Shown here: positions 8,250 to 15,411 of the stretch, in pieces
Layout: each line of letters begins with the position of its first letter
Position numbering within the stretch: the stretch's first letter is position 1
Assembly: GCA_036491755.1 (NCBI GenBank)
Contig: DASXBJ010000075.1
Coordinates: 1 to 59,888 of the forward strand
Reading direction: 5' to 3'
DNA from: DASXBJ01 sp036491755
GTDB taxonomy: Bacteria; Chloroflexota; Dormibacteria; Dormibacterales; Dormibacteraceae
DNA: 59,888 nt
Translations under genes and position numbers: made by a program
Notes under the pieces: generated by a model
What the model was told of the DNA's origin: nothing
What the model saw: the letters and a program-made list of their open reading frames with translations, nothing else
Database searches by the model: none

Positions 8250-8418
8250 CGCTGAGCATCCGTTGCGCAGAGTCCAACAAAGGGCACAAGGGGAGCAGGC
8301 CCCCCTTGTGGGAAACCCCCCGGAGTTTATGAATGCATGGAGGCGCCTGGAAGGTGACACGCATGGGACGGCCGGAGTGAATCCGGCCTTCGGCTGCACT
8401 CTTGGACTCAATTCATAG
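8250..8418 (+). ncRNA. Structured 5' leader of the corrinoid operon; candidate variant cobalamin riboswitch
   Basis: Contains a perfect 9-bp hairpin (8285-8293 with 8302-8310), a 7-bp hairpin GGCCGGA/TCCGGCC with GTGAA loop (8370-8388), and ATGAAT/ATTCAT arms (8329-8334, 8411-8416) that could close the domain just before the start codon. The stretch GGGACGGCCGGAGTGAATCC is close to the GGGAA...CCGGTG.GAATCCGG core of cobalamin riboswitches, followed by CGGCTGCACTCT in place of the usual CCCGCNACTGT. The B12 box GCCACTG is not seen. A second AGGCGCCT lies at 8341-8348. No Shine-Dalgarno precedes the ATG, so RNA folding may control initiation. Riboswitch identity is tentative. Confidence 0.35.
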
Positions 8419-9132
8419 ATGAGCCGGGAAGAAGAGATTCGAGCGGGGCTGTTCGAGCACACGCTGAACGGGCACGCTCCTGAGGTGAAGGCCCTCACCG
8501 AAGAGGGTCTGCGGCTCGGCATGGACCCGATGGACATTCTCTTCAAGGCCCTCATCCCGTCGCTCGAGGAGGTCGGCCGGCGCTTCGAGAAAGGCGACTT
8601 CTTCGTCCCCGAGATGCTCATCGCCGCGCGCGCGATGCAGGGCGCGCTCGTGATCCTGCGGCCGCTGATCGCTGAGACCGGGGCCGAGCCCGTCGGGCGC
8701 TACGTGATCGGCACGGTGAAAGGGGACATCCACGACATCGGCAAGAACCTGTGCGTGATCATGCTCGAGGGCGCGGGATTCGAGGTGATGGACCTCGGCG
8801 TGAACACTCCGCCGGAGAAGTTCGTCGACGCCGTCCTCGAGTTCAAACCGCACGTGGTCGGCTTCTCGGCATTCCTCACCACGACCATGCCGATGTTCAA
8901 GGTCAACATCGAGGCGCTCACCAAGGCCGGGCTGCGCGACAAGGTGCACATCGCCGTCGGCGGAGCCCCGGTGACCGAGGAGTACGCCAAGCACGTCGGC
9001 GCCGACAGCTACGCGCCGGACGCGTCGATGGCCACGCGCATGGCCAAGGAGCTGGTCGGGGCTCGCGGTCAAGGTTCGGCGGCGCTGGAGCAGGCCGTCA
9101 AGCTGATCGACGAGACCCTCCGCAAGGGCTGA
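8419..9132 (+). CDS. Corrinoid (cobalamin-binding) methyl-carrier protein, MtgC/MttC type
   Basis: 237 residues. Residues 1-85 are the four-helix B12-binding cap (LIPSLEEVGRRFEKGDFFVPEML). Residues 93-215 are the Rossmann-type cobalamin domain with the signature GDIHDIGKN; D103-x-H105-x-x-G108 supplies the lower axial histidine. It accepts a methyl group from the MttB-like enzyme and hands it to the methyl-THF methyltransferase. ATG at 8419 without an obvious ribosome site, after a structured leader. First gene of a six-gene operon with gaps of 6 nt or less. Family assignment is firm; the methyl donor is unknown. Confidence 0.95.
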   Translation: MSREEEIRAGLFEHTLNGHAPEVKALTEEGLRLGMDPMDILFKALIPSLEEVGRRFEKGDFFVPEMLIAARAMQGALVILRPLIAETGAEPVGRYVIGTVKGDIHDIGKNLCVIMLEGAGFEVMDLGVNTPPEKFVDAVLEFKPHVVGFSAFLTTTMPMFKVNIEALTKAGLRDKVHIAVGGAPVTEEYAKHVGADSYAPDASMATRMAKELVGARGQGSAALEQAVKLIDETLRKG

Positions 9133-9138
9133 ACCCTG

Positions 9139-10005
9139 ATGGAAACCCGCCTCAGCTCGCGAGGCCGCGAGGTCGTTGTCTCGGCCGACCGGCCCTTCGT
9201 CATCATCGGCGAACGCATCAACCCGACAGGACGCAAGGTCCTGGCCGCCGAGATGAAGAACGGCGTGATGGACCGCGTGCGCCTGGACGCCATCGCGCAA
9301 GCCGCCGCGGGCGCCCAGATGCTGGATGTGAACGCGGGCATCCCCGCCGCCGACGAGCCGGCGCTGCTCGTGGCGGCGATCCGGGCGGTCTCGGAGGTGA
9401 GCGACCTTCCGATCTGCATCGACTCCTCCATCATCGAAGCGCTGGAGGCGGCGCTGGCCGCTTACGAGGGAAAGGCGCTGGTCAACTCCGTGACGGCCGA
9501 GGAAGAGCGCATGGAGCGCATCCTGCCCCTGGTCAAGAAATACGGCGCCGCGGTGATCGGGATGGCCAACGACGAGACCGGAATCACGATGATCCCGCAG
9601 GAACGCGTCGAGCTGGCCCGGCGAATCATCGAGCGCGCCGCGGACCACGGAATCCCGCCGGAGGACATCATCATCGATCCCATCGCGATGACGGTGGCCG
9701 CCGATCCAACCTGCGGGGTGATCACGCTCGAGACCATGCGCCTCATCCGCGATCAGCTCGGCAACAACATGACGTGTGGCGCCTCCAATGTCTCGTTCGG
9801 GCTGCCCGATCGAGCCACCCTCAATGCGGCATTCCTTCCGCTTGCGATGAACGCAGGGCTGACCTGCGCGATCACCAACCCGATGGTGCCGGAGGTGCGC
9901 CGCGCGGTCCTGGCCGGCGACCTGCTCCTCGGCCATGACGAGTACGCCATGAAGTGGATTGCCAGCTATCGTGCGGAGATCGCGGCCCAAGCCTCACGCG
10001 CATGA
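9139..10005 (+). CDS. Methyltetrahydrofolate:corrinoid methyltransferase (pterin-binding)
   Basis: 288 residues forming a dihydropteroate-synthase-like TIM barrel. FVIIGERINPTGRK opens the barrel at about 20-33; AQMLDVNAGIP, LPICIDSS and CGASNVSFGLPDR mark the pterin pocket. Similar to MtgA, MtvA and AcsE. It moves the methyl group from the corrinoid protein to THF, producing 5-methyl-THF for MetF. Begins 6 nt after the corrinoid gene; its TGA overlaps the next ATG. No regulatory or substrate domain is fused, unlike MetH. Confidence 0.94.
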   Translation: METRLSSRGREVVVSADRPFVIIGERINPTGRKVLAAEMKNGVMDRVRLDAIAQAAAGAQMLDVNAGIPAADEPALLVAAIRAVSEVSDLPICIDSSIIEALEAALAAYEGKALVNSVTAEEERMERILPLVKKYGAAVIGMANDETGITMIPQERVELARRIIERAADHGIPPEDIIIDPIAMTVAADPTCGVITLETMRLIRDQLGNNMTCGASNVSFGLPDRATLNAAFLPLAMNAGLTCAITNPMVPEVRRAVLAGDLLLGHDEYAMKWIASYRAEIAAQASRA

Positions 10006-11846
10006 TTCAGCGCAAGCTCGAGGTCCGGTACCTGCCGTTCGAGCGGACGACGCGGGTGCCGCCGGGCACCACGCTCTTCAGCGCCGCCCACTGGATCGGG
10101 CTGCCCATCGACTCGACGTGCGGAGGGCGAGGTACGTGCGGCAAGTGCAAGGTGCGCGTGGTTCAGGGTTGCCCCGACGCCGAAACGGCTGATCACAGGC
10201 AGCTCCGCCCGGCGGAGATCGAGGACGGATGGCGCCTCTCCTGCCAGGCACACATCTACGAGGACATGACGTGCGAGGTGCCGCAGCTGCTGCGGGTGCC
10301 CAAGGCGGCGACCATGGGTCTCGGCCGGCTGGTCATCCTCGACCCCAACGTCCGCAAGGTTTACCTGGAGCTCGCGGAGCCGGACCTGCACGACCAGCGC
10401 AGCGACGTCGCGCGCCTGCGAGACGCGTTGACCGTCGAGGGACACGACATGGTCGCGGATGTCGCCGTGCTGCGCACGTTGCCCAGCGTGTTCCGCGAGG
10501 CAGCGTTTCGCGTCACGGCGGTTCTCGCGGGCGAGCACCTGGTGGCTGTGGAGGCAGGCGACACGACCGCCGATTGCTTCGGCGTGGCGTTCGATGTCGG
10601 GACCACGACGCTGGTTGGAACCCTGATGAACCTTCGCACCGGCATGGCGGCGTCGGTGCTGTCGACGCTGAACGGCCAGGCCCCCTTCGGCGCCGACGTC
10701 ATCTCGCGCATCAGCCACGGCATGAACGGGGCCGAGTCCGTCGCGGAGCTCCAATCGGCTGTTGTCGGAACGATGAACTCGATCCTGGGGGAGCTGTATC
10801 GCGAGACCGGGATCTCAGCCAACCGCACGTATGAGGCCGTGGCCGTCGGCAACGTCACGATGCTGCATCTGCTTTTCGGAATCGACCCCACCCCGCTCGC
10901 GGTGATGCCGTTCACGCCGGCCTTCATGGAGCCGCTCACCGTGGTCTCCAGCGAGATCGGCCTGAACATCCATCCCCAGGGTTACATCCAGACGCTGCCG
11001 GCCCTGGGCGCGTACGTCGGCGCGGACATCGTCGCCGGCGTGCTGGCGACCAGCGTGGTGCGCGAGGACAAGATGCGAGTGTTCGTCGACGTCGGCACCA
11101 ACGGCGAGATCGTCCTGGGCAGCGGCCAGCGCGCGCTCGCCACGGCCGCCCCCGCGGGACCCGCATTCGAGGGCAGCCAGATCCGCTGCGGCATGCGCGC
11201 GACCGATGGGGCCATCGAGGGCGTGCAGCTCGGCGAAACTGTGGAGCTTCAGGTCATCGGCGGTGACGTGCCCCCGCTGGGCATCTGCGGCTCGGGCCTG
11301 GTCGACGCAGTGGCGCAGCTCCTGCTGGCGGGCCTCCTCGACCATTCGGGCCGCATGAAGACGGCGGACGACGTCCCGGGGCACCCGCTGCGCGATCGGT
11401 TGATCGACGTCGATGGCGTGCGGGCGTTCCTTCTCGCGGACGGCGTGTACCTCTCCCAGAAGGACGTGCGCGAGCTGCAGTTCGCGAAGGGGTCCATCGC
11501 CACCGGCATCAAGGTGCTGATGGACATCCTCGGCGTGGACACCGGCGACCTCGATGAGGTCCTGCTCGGTGGATCGTTTGGCTCGTACCTCAATCCCGAG
11601 AGTGCGAAAATCATCGGCCTGGTGCCGCCGGTCGACGTGGACAAGATCATCGCGGTGGGCAACTCCGCCGGTGAGGGGGCGAAGATCGCGCTCCTTTCCT
11701 ACCGCGAGCGGCAGGTGGCGTTCGAGCTGCCCTCGCGCATCGAGTACGTCGAGCTGTCCGGACGCGCCGACTTCAACGACGCATTCGTCTCGGTGCTCGG
11801 GTTCCCTCATCTGGAGCGGGGCGCGCAACCGGCGCTGCTGGAATGA
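10002..11846 (+). CDS. ASKHA-domain/[2Fe-2S] corrinoid reductive activator (RACo-like, COG3894)
   Basis: 614 residues. An N-terminal plant-type ferredoxin domain holds C40, C46, C49 and C81 (C-x5-C-x2-C). A middle linker follows, and from about residue 195 an actin-like ATPase domain (FGVAFDVGTTTLVGTLMNL, VFVDVGTNGEIVLGS, LGGSFGSYLNPESAKIIGL). Such proteins use ATP to reduce accidentally oxidised Co(II) corrinoid back to active Co(I). Methanogen RamA instead carries C-terminal 4Fe-4S clusters, absent here. The ATG at 10002 is chosen because it overlaps the upstream stop (ATGA) and begins the ferredoxin fold. Partner: the corrinoid protein two genes upstream. Confidence 0.94.
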   Translation: MIQRKLEVRYLPFERTTRVPPGTTLFSAAHWIGLPIDSTCGGRGTCGKCKVRVVQGCPDAETADHRQLRPAEIEDGWRLSCQAHIYEDMTCEVPQLLRVPKAATMGLGRLVILDPNVRKVYLELAEPDLHDQRSDVARLRDALTVEGHDMVADVAVLRTLPSVFREAAFRVTAVLAGEHLVAVEAGDTTADCFGVAFDVGTTTLVGTLMNLRTGMAASVLSTLNGQAPFGADVISRISHGMNGAESVAELQSAVVGTMNSILGELYRETGISANRTYEAVAVGNVTMLHLLFGIDPTPLAVMPFTPAFMEPLTVVSSEIGLNIHPQGYIQTLPALGAYVGADIVAGVLATSVVREDKMRVFVDVGTNGEIVLGSGQRALATAAPAGPAFEGSQIRCGMRATDGAIEGVQLGETVELQVIGGDVPPLGICGSGLVDAVAQLLLAGLLDHSGRMKTADDVPGHPLRDRLIDVDGVRAFLLADGVYLSQKDVRELQFAKGSIATGIKVLMDILGVDTGDLDEVLLGGSFGSYLNPESAKIIGLVPPVDVDKIIAVGNSAGEGAKIALLSYRERQVAFELPSRIEYVELSGRADFNDAFVSVLGFPHLERGAQPALLE

Positions 11847-12520
11847 GCGCCCGGCGCGAGCAGAGCGCACCGTCGAACACGACCGCCCTCGTCATGTGCG
11901 GCGCGCTGGGCAAAGAGGTCAAGGAGATCGTCGACAGGCGGGGGTGGAAGGTCGACATCTACGGTGTCTCGGCGCTGCTCCACCTGTACCCGTCGCGCAT
12001 CGTGGACGAGCTGCGCATCAAGCTGCGCGAGCTTCGACCTCGCTACGACAGGCTCGTCGTCGTGTACGGGGACTGCGGCACGACCGGACGCCTGGAGCCG
12101 CTGCTCGAGGAGGTGGGCGCTTTCCGGCTTCGCGGGCCGCACTGCTACGAGATGTTCGCCGGTGCGGATCGGTTCCGGCAGGTCTCCGAAGAGCGGCCCG
12201 GAACCTTCTTTCTGACCGACTGGCTGGTCCGCAACTTCGACCGTGCGGTGGTGCGAGGCCTTGGGCTCGACCGGGACCCCGAGCTGAAAGAGATGGTGTT
12301 CGGCAACTACGAGGCTCTCCTGTACCTGAGGCAGGTGCCGAATCCCAGACTCGCTCAGAAGGCGGAAGCCATCGCGGAATACCTCCAGCTGCCCCTGGAG
12401 ATCGTCGATGCCGGCCTCGGTGAGCTGGAAGACAGGCTGGCCGAGCTGGTCGAACCTGCCGGCCCGAACCTCCCCACCCGGCCTTTGGCCGGCCTTTCCG
12501 GCGTGCGGGGAGGGGCATGA
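11843..12520 (+). CDS. DUF1638 domain protein
   Basis: 225 residues, soluble. Matches the DUF1638 pattern: ALVMCGALGKEVKEIV near the N-terminus, VYGDCGTTGRLEPLL, GPHCYEMFAG and a C-terminal FLTDWLVRNFDRAV. Conserved cysteines in MCGALG, GDCG and HCYE suggest metal or cofactor binding, but no activity is established. Starts inside the stop of the activator gene (ATGA overlap), so it is translated with it. DUF1638 genes commonly accompany corrinoid methyltransferase clusters; an accessory role in corrinoid loading or repair is a guess. Confidence 0.88.
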   Translation: MSARREQSAPSNTTALVMCGALGKEVKEIVDRRGWKVDIYGVSALLHLYPSRIVDELRIKLRELRPRYDRLVVVYGDCGTTGRLEPLLEEVGAFRLRGPHCYEMFAGADRFRQVSEERPGTFFLTDWLVRNFDRAVVRGLGLDRDPELKEMVFGNYEALLYLRQVPNPRLAQKAEAIAEYLQLPLEIVDAGLGELEDRLAELVEPAGPNLPTRPLAGLSGVRGGA

Positions 12521-12523
12521 CCG

Positions 12524-12811
12524 ATGGCCAAATACCAGGTCATGTTCTGGAAGCACATCCCGTCCCAGGTCAAGGCCTGGGAGGGCGAGTCCCAGGTCAA
12601 GCGCATGATGCCCGATTATTTCCAGGCGGCAATCGATGCATACGCGATGAAGGACGGTTCGACCGGGATGGATTCCTACCTTGACGGCTGGACCTGGGGT
12701 CCAGAAGAAGAGCGGGCCGGCAGCCCGAGCGACGTGGTGGCGGCGGTGATCGACGAGCTGACCGTCAAGAACCCTCGCGCGCGCCTGCTCAACCCCGAGG
12801 GCGACGGATGA
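12524..12811 (+). CDS. Small 'virulence factor' family protein (PF13769-like)
   Basis: 95 residues, acidic, no signal peptide or membrane segment. The opening AKYQVMFWKHIPSQVKAW and the later YLDGWTWGPEEERAGSP match the small family misleadingly named virulence factor. Follows DUF1638 after 3 nt with GGGGAGGGG as ribosome site, and overlaps the DinB-like gene (ATGA). Its place in the operon indicates a role in methyl transfer or C1 handling, not virulence. Biochemical function unknown. Confidence 0.8.
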   Translation: MAKYQVMFWKHIPSQVKAWEGESQVKRMMPDYFQAAIDAYAMKDGSTGMDSYLDGWTWGPEEERAGSPSDVVAAVIDELTVKNPRARLLNPEGDG

Positions 12812-13251
12812 GCGACCAGGTGCTCGAAGACCTGGCGGCCAGCCAGACCCTTGTCATCGGGATGACGCGGATGATCGCGGACCACGACCATCGCGTCGGC
12901 GCATGGACGCTGCGCGACATCGCGGCGCACCTTGCCGCGTCGGAGAGAGAATGCTTCGAGCCGCGCATCCTCGCCATGGCGGCCGGCGACATGCCCCGCT
13001 TCGAGTGGTACTCGAACGATGAGCGCGACTTCGACGGCCTGTCACTGGAGAGCGTGCTCGACGAATGGACGGAAACCCGCCGGAGGCTGCTCGCTTTCGT
13101 CGGCGACCTGCCCCCTGACGCACGACAGCGCACCGGCTGGCACGCCACCTATGGCGAGATCAGCGTTGACCAGTACCTGCGGATCGCCCTGGAGCACGAT
13201 CGTGACCACCTGGGCGCCCTGGAGCGTCTAGCCGGCGAGCTCGCGCGCTAG
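12808..13251 (+). CDS. DinB-like four-helix protein
   Basis: 147 residues with the DinB/YfiT pattern: conserved histidines in AWTLRDIAAHLAASE, GWHATYGEISVDQYL and ALEHDRDHLGAL form the usual metal triad. Members include mycothiol- or bacillithiol-dependent transferases and unknown hydrolases. Last gene of the corrinoid operon, coupled to the preceding gene by an ATGA overlap. Its 3' end overlaps the convergent cyclodeaminase gene. A thiol-dependent detoxifying role for released formaldehyde or similar is only speculative. Confidence 0.75.
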   Translation: MSDQVLEDLAASQTLVIGMTRMIADHDHRVGAWTLRDIAAHLAASERECFEPRILAMAAGDMPRFEWYSNDERDFDGLSLESVLDEWTETRRRLLAFVGDLPPDARQRTGWHATYGEISVDQYLRIALEHDRDHLGALERLAGELAR

Positions 13252-13675
13252 CGCCTCGAGCCTGCCGCCTCGCGCGGCGGGCCCGCGGGTCGTCTGGGTC
13301 GGATTCGACGTTGACGCGGACCAGCATGGCCGCCGTCTCGGCCGCGGCACCGGCGAGGATCGCGCCTGCGACCGCATCAGCTCGAAGGTTGGGATTGCCG
13401 ACGACGGCGAGGAGCTCCGCGAGCTCGCCGACCAGCACAGCGGTGCGGACGATCTCCAGAGGCACCTCGATCGTGGCGGCCTGCGCCCGCTCCACTCCGA
13501 GCCCCGCGCGCTTCGCCTCGACGAAAGCGAGGTAGGCGTGGACGTCGCGCTCGACGAGGTCCTCGGCATGGAGACGCAGGGCGTGCGCGCGGTCACGAGC
13601 GGCGAGCGCGCCGGACCAGTGACGGGCTGACAGCCGCGCGCACTTCTCGACCAGGGCCGCAGCCGCGGCGACCAC
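13160..13675 (-). CDS. Cyclodeaminase/methenyl-THF cyclohydrolase (FchA-like), start and C-terminus doubtful
   Basis: Homologue of the FTCD_C/FchA fold, which hydrolyses 5,10-methenyl-THF to 10-formyl-THF. Segments VPLEIVRTAVLVGELAELLA and GNPNLRADAVAGAILAGAAAETAAMLVRVNVES are diagnostic. The conserved N-terminal motif, readable as LLESIASKEPAPASGSAAAA, lies upstream of the first usable GTG (13675), and no ATG, GTG or TTG precedes it in frame; a CTG at 13735 is the only near-cognate choice. The expected C-terminal helix GGRLEALARELAG is in another frame, ending at 13228, suggesting a 1-nt shift near 13270-13290. As written the frame runs 92 nt into the DinB gene. Sequence error, rare start or decay are all possible. 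It fills the step between FolD and Fhs. Confidence 0.65.
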   Translation of the reverse strand: MVAAAAALVEKCARLSARHWSGALAARDRAHALRLHAEDLVERDVHAYLAFVEAKRAGLGVERAQAATIEVPLEIVRTAVLVGELAELLAVVGNPNLRADAVAGAILAGAAAETAAMLVRVNVESDPDDPRARRARRQARGASARARRLDAPGRPGGHDRAPGRSAGTGQR

Positions 13676-13763
13676 CGCGGCAGCGGCCGAGCCGCTGGCC
13701 GGCGCCGGCTCCTTCGACGCGATCGACTCGAGCAGCCGCTCGAGACGATGCTCCCGGCGGTCG

Positions 13764-15212
13764 TCAGTCGTCGCCGATCTCCCGCTTGCGCCGAGCTATG
13801 AACTCTTTGAGCTCCTCATCGAGGCCAGGGTCGATGCCGGGATCGGGGTAGTCGGCGAGCACCTGCTTCCACTTCTCGGCCGCCACCACGTCCGCGGTGC
13901 GGGCGCCAAACCGGTTCCAGCGGTCGAAGTTCTCGGTCGACGAGATCCACGGACGGTAGAAGCCCGTGCGGTAGTTGCGCAGCGTGTGCTCCGCGCCCAG
14001 GAAGTGGCCGCCGGGGCCGACTTCGCGAAGGGCATCCATCGCCAGGCCCTCCTCGTCGACGGGCAGGCCGCGGCTGAGGATCCACTCGAACATGCGGAGC
14101 GACTCGACGTCGATGATGAACTTCTCGTACGACGCGAGCAGGGCGCTCTCCAGCCAGCCCGCCGCGTGCAGCACGAAGTTGACATGGCCGAGGATCGTCG
14201 GCCACATGCACATCATCGATTCGTACGCCGCCTGCGCGTCGGGGGCCTTCGAAGATGTGAGCGCCCCGCCGCCCCGGAAGGGCAGGCCGTAGTGCCGTGA
14301 CATCTGCGCGCTGGCAAGAATGCCCATCGCGGATTCCGGAGTGCCGAAAGCGGGACTGCCCGACTGCATGTCGGTGTTGGTCAGGAACGACCCGTACACG
14401 CTCGGCGTGCCCGGGCGGATAAGCTGCACGAGCGCGATGCCCGCGAGCGCCTCGGCCGTTTGCTGCGCCACCGTGCCTGCCAGGCCCATCGGTGACATTG
14501 CACCCGCCATCAGGAACGGTGTGACTATCACCGGCTGACCCGCCTCCGAGTACTCGAGCAGCGCGCCCAGCATGCGGTCGTCGTACCGCAGCGGGCTGTT
14601 CACATTGATCAGGCTGAGCATCGCGGGCGTCTTCTCGATCTTGTCGCGGCCGCCAAAAAGAATCGACGCCATCTCGATTGTGTCGCGCGCGTTCTCCGCC
14701 GAGATGACGCTGCCCATGAAGGGCTTGTCGGTCCAGCGCATGTGCGAGTAGACCATGTCGAGATGGCGCGTACCGAGCGGCAGGTCCTCAGGCTCGACCG
14801 TCGTGCCGCCGGCGCAGTGGATCTGGTCGATGGCCTGGGCCATCTTGTCGAAGTTGTTGAAGTCTTCAATCATCGCGCCGCGCCGGCCGCGCTCCAGGTC
14901 GGTGATGAACGGCGGGCCATAAACCGGGGCCGTGACGACGTTATCGCCTCCGAGCACGACTGTTCGTGCGCTGTTGCGAGCCTGCAGCTCGAAGGTCGCC
15001 GGCGTCTTGGCGACCTGCTCCATGACGAAGTCGCGGTCCAACCTGACGCGGTTGTCCTGCACCTTCATGCCGGCCCTGGCGAACAGGTCGCGGGCTCTCT
15101 CGTGCAGGAAGTCCACGCCGATCTCCTCGAGGATCGTCATCGCCTGCTCATGGATGACGTCGACCTCCTCCGGGCTGAGGAGGTCATAGACGGGCAGGCG
15201 GTTCTTCCACAT
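13764..15212 (-). CDS. MttB-superfamily corrinoid methyltransferase (non-pyrrolysine, MtgB-like)
   Basis: 482 residues of the trimethylamine methyltransferase family (RLPVYDLLSPEEVDVIHEQA opening; VYGPPFITDLERGRRGAM; YGSFLTNTDMQSGSPAFGTPE; LRNYRTGFYRPWIS). The frame has no internal TAG, so it belongs to the non-pyrrolysine branch whose known members demethylate glycine betaine, carnitine or proline betaine. It should transfer a substrate methyl to the corrinoid protein encoded at 8419. The ATG at 15212 is preferred; the open frame continues upstream but without family sequence. Followed directly by the cyclodeaminase. Exact substrate unknown. Confidence 0.92.
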   Translation of the reverse strand: MWKNRLPVYDLLSPEEVDVIHEQAMTILEEIGVDFLHERARDLFARAGMKVQDNRVRLDRDFVMEQVAKTPATFELQARNSARTVVLGGDNVVTAPVYGPPFITDLERGRRGAMIEDFNNFDKMAQAIDQIHCAGGTTVEPEDLPLGTRHLDMVYSHMRWTDKPFMGSVISAENARDTIEMASILFGGRDKIEKTPAMLSLINVNSPLRYDDRMLGALLEYSEAGQPVIVTPFLMAGAMSPMGLAGTVAQQTAEALAGIALVQLIRPGTPSVYGSFLTNTDMQSGSPAFGTPESAMGILASAQMSRHYGLPFRGGGALTSSKAPDAQAAYESMMCMWPTILGHVNFVLHAAGWLESALLASYEKFIIDVESLRMFEWILSRGLPVDEEGLAMDALREVGPGGHFLGAEHTLRNYRTGFYRPWISSTENFDRWNRFGARTADVVAAEKWKQVLADYPDPGIDPGLDEELKEFIARRKREIGDD

Positions 15213-15411
15213 GGCCGAAATTTTGCACGTTCCATCTCCCCATCGGGGAGAGGAGGGCGAGGGGCGCGGACATTCTCGGCGTCGCGAGCTGTGTGCTAAC
15301 GTAGTCCGTGCCCGTTGGGGCGCTCTGGTCCCGCCTGGGGACCCCACCTAACTGACTTGATCCCACTTTCACGTCCCGCCCGTACCCGGCCAGCCTCAAG
15401 GCTCGAGTGAT

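Noticed and set aside
8285..8310. Perfect 9-bp hairpin as a terminator in the corrinoid leader
   Set aside because: No T run follows; the stem is better seen as part of the folded leader.
8413..9990. A long open frame antisense to the corrinoid protein and methyl-THF methyltransferase genes
   Set aside because: Its translation is His/Asp/Arg-rich without family motifs, and the opposite strand carries well-conserved genes; it is a by-product of GC-rich codon use.
13764..15212. Pyrrolysine-containing trimethylamine methyltransferase
   Set aside because: There is no in-frame TAG in the gene, and no pyl genes are in the window.
15314..15346. Hairpin GGTCCC/GGGACC between the MttB-like and helicase genes as a small RNA
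   Set aside because: The stem is only 6 bp, has no promoter or T tract assigned to it, and matches no RNA family I recognise.
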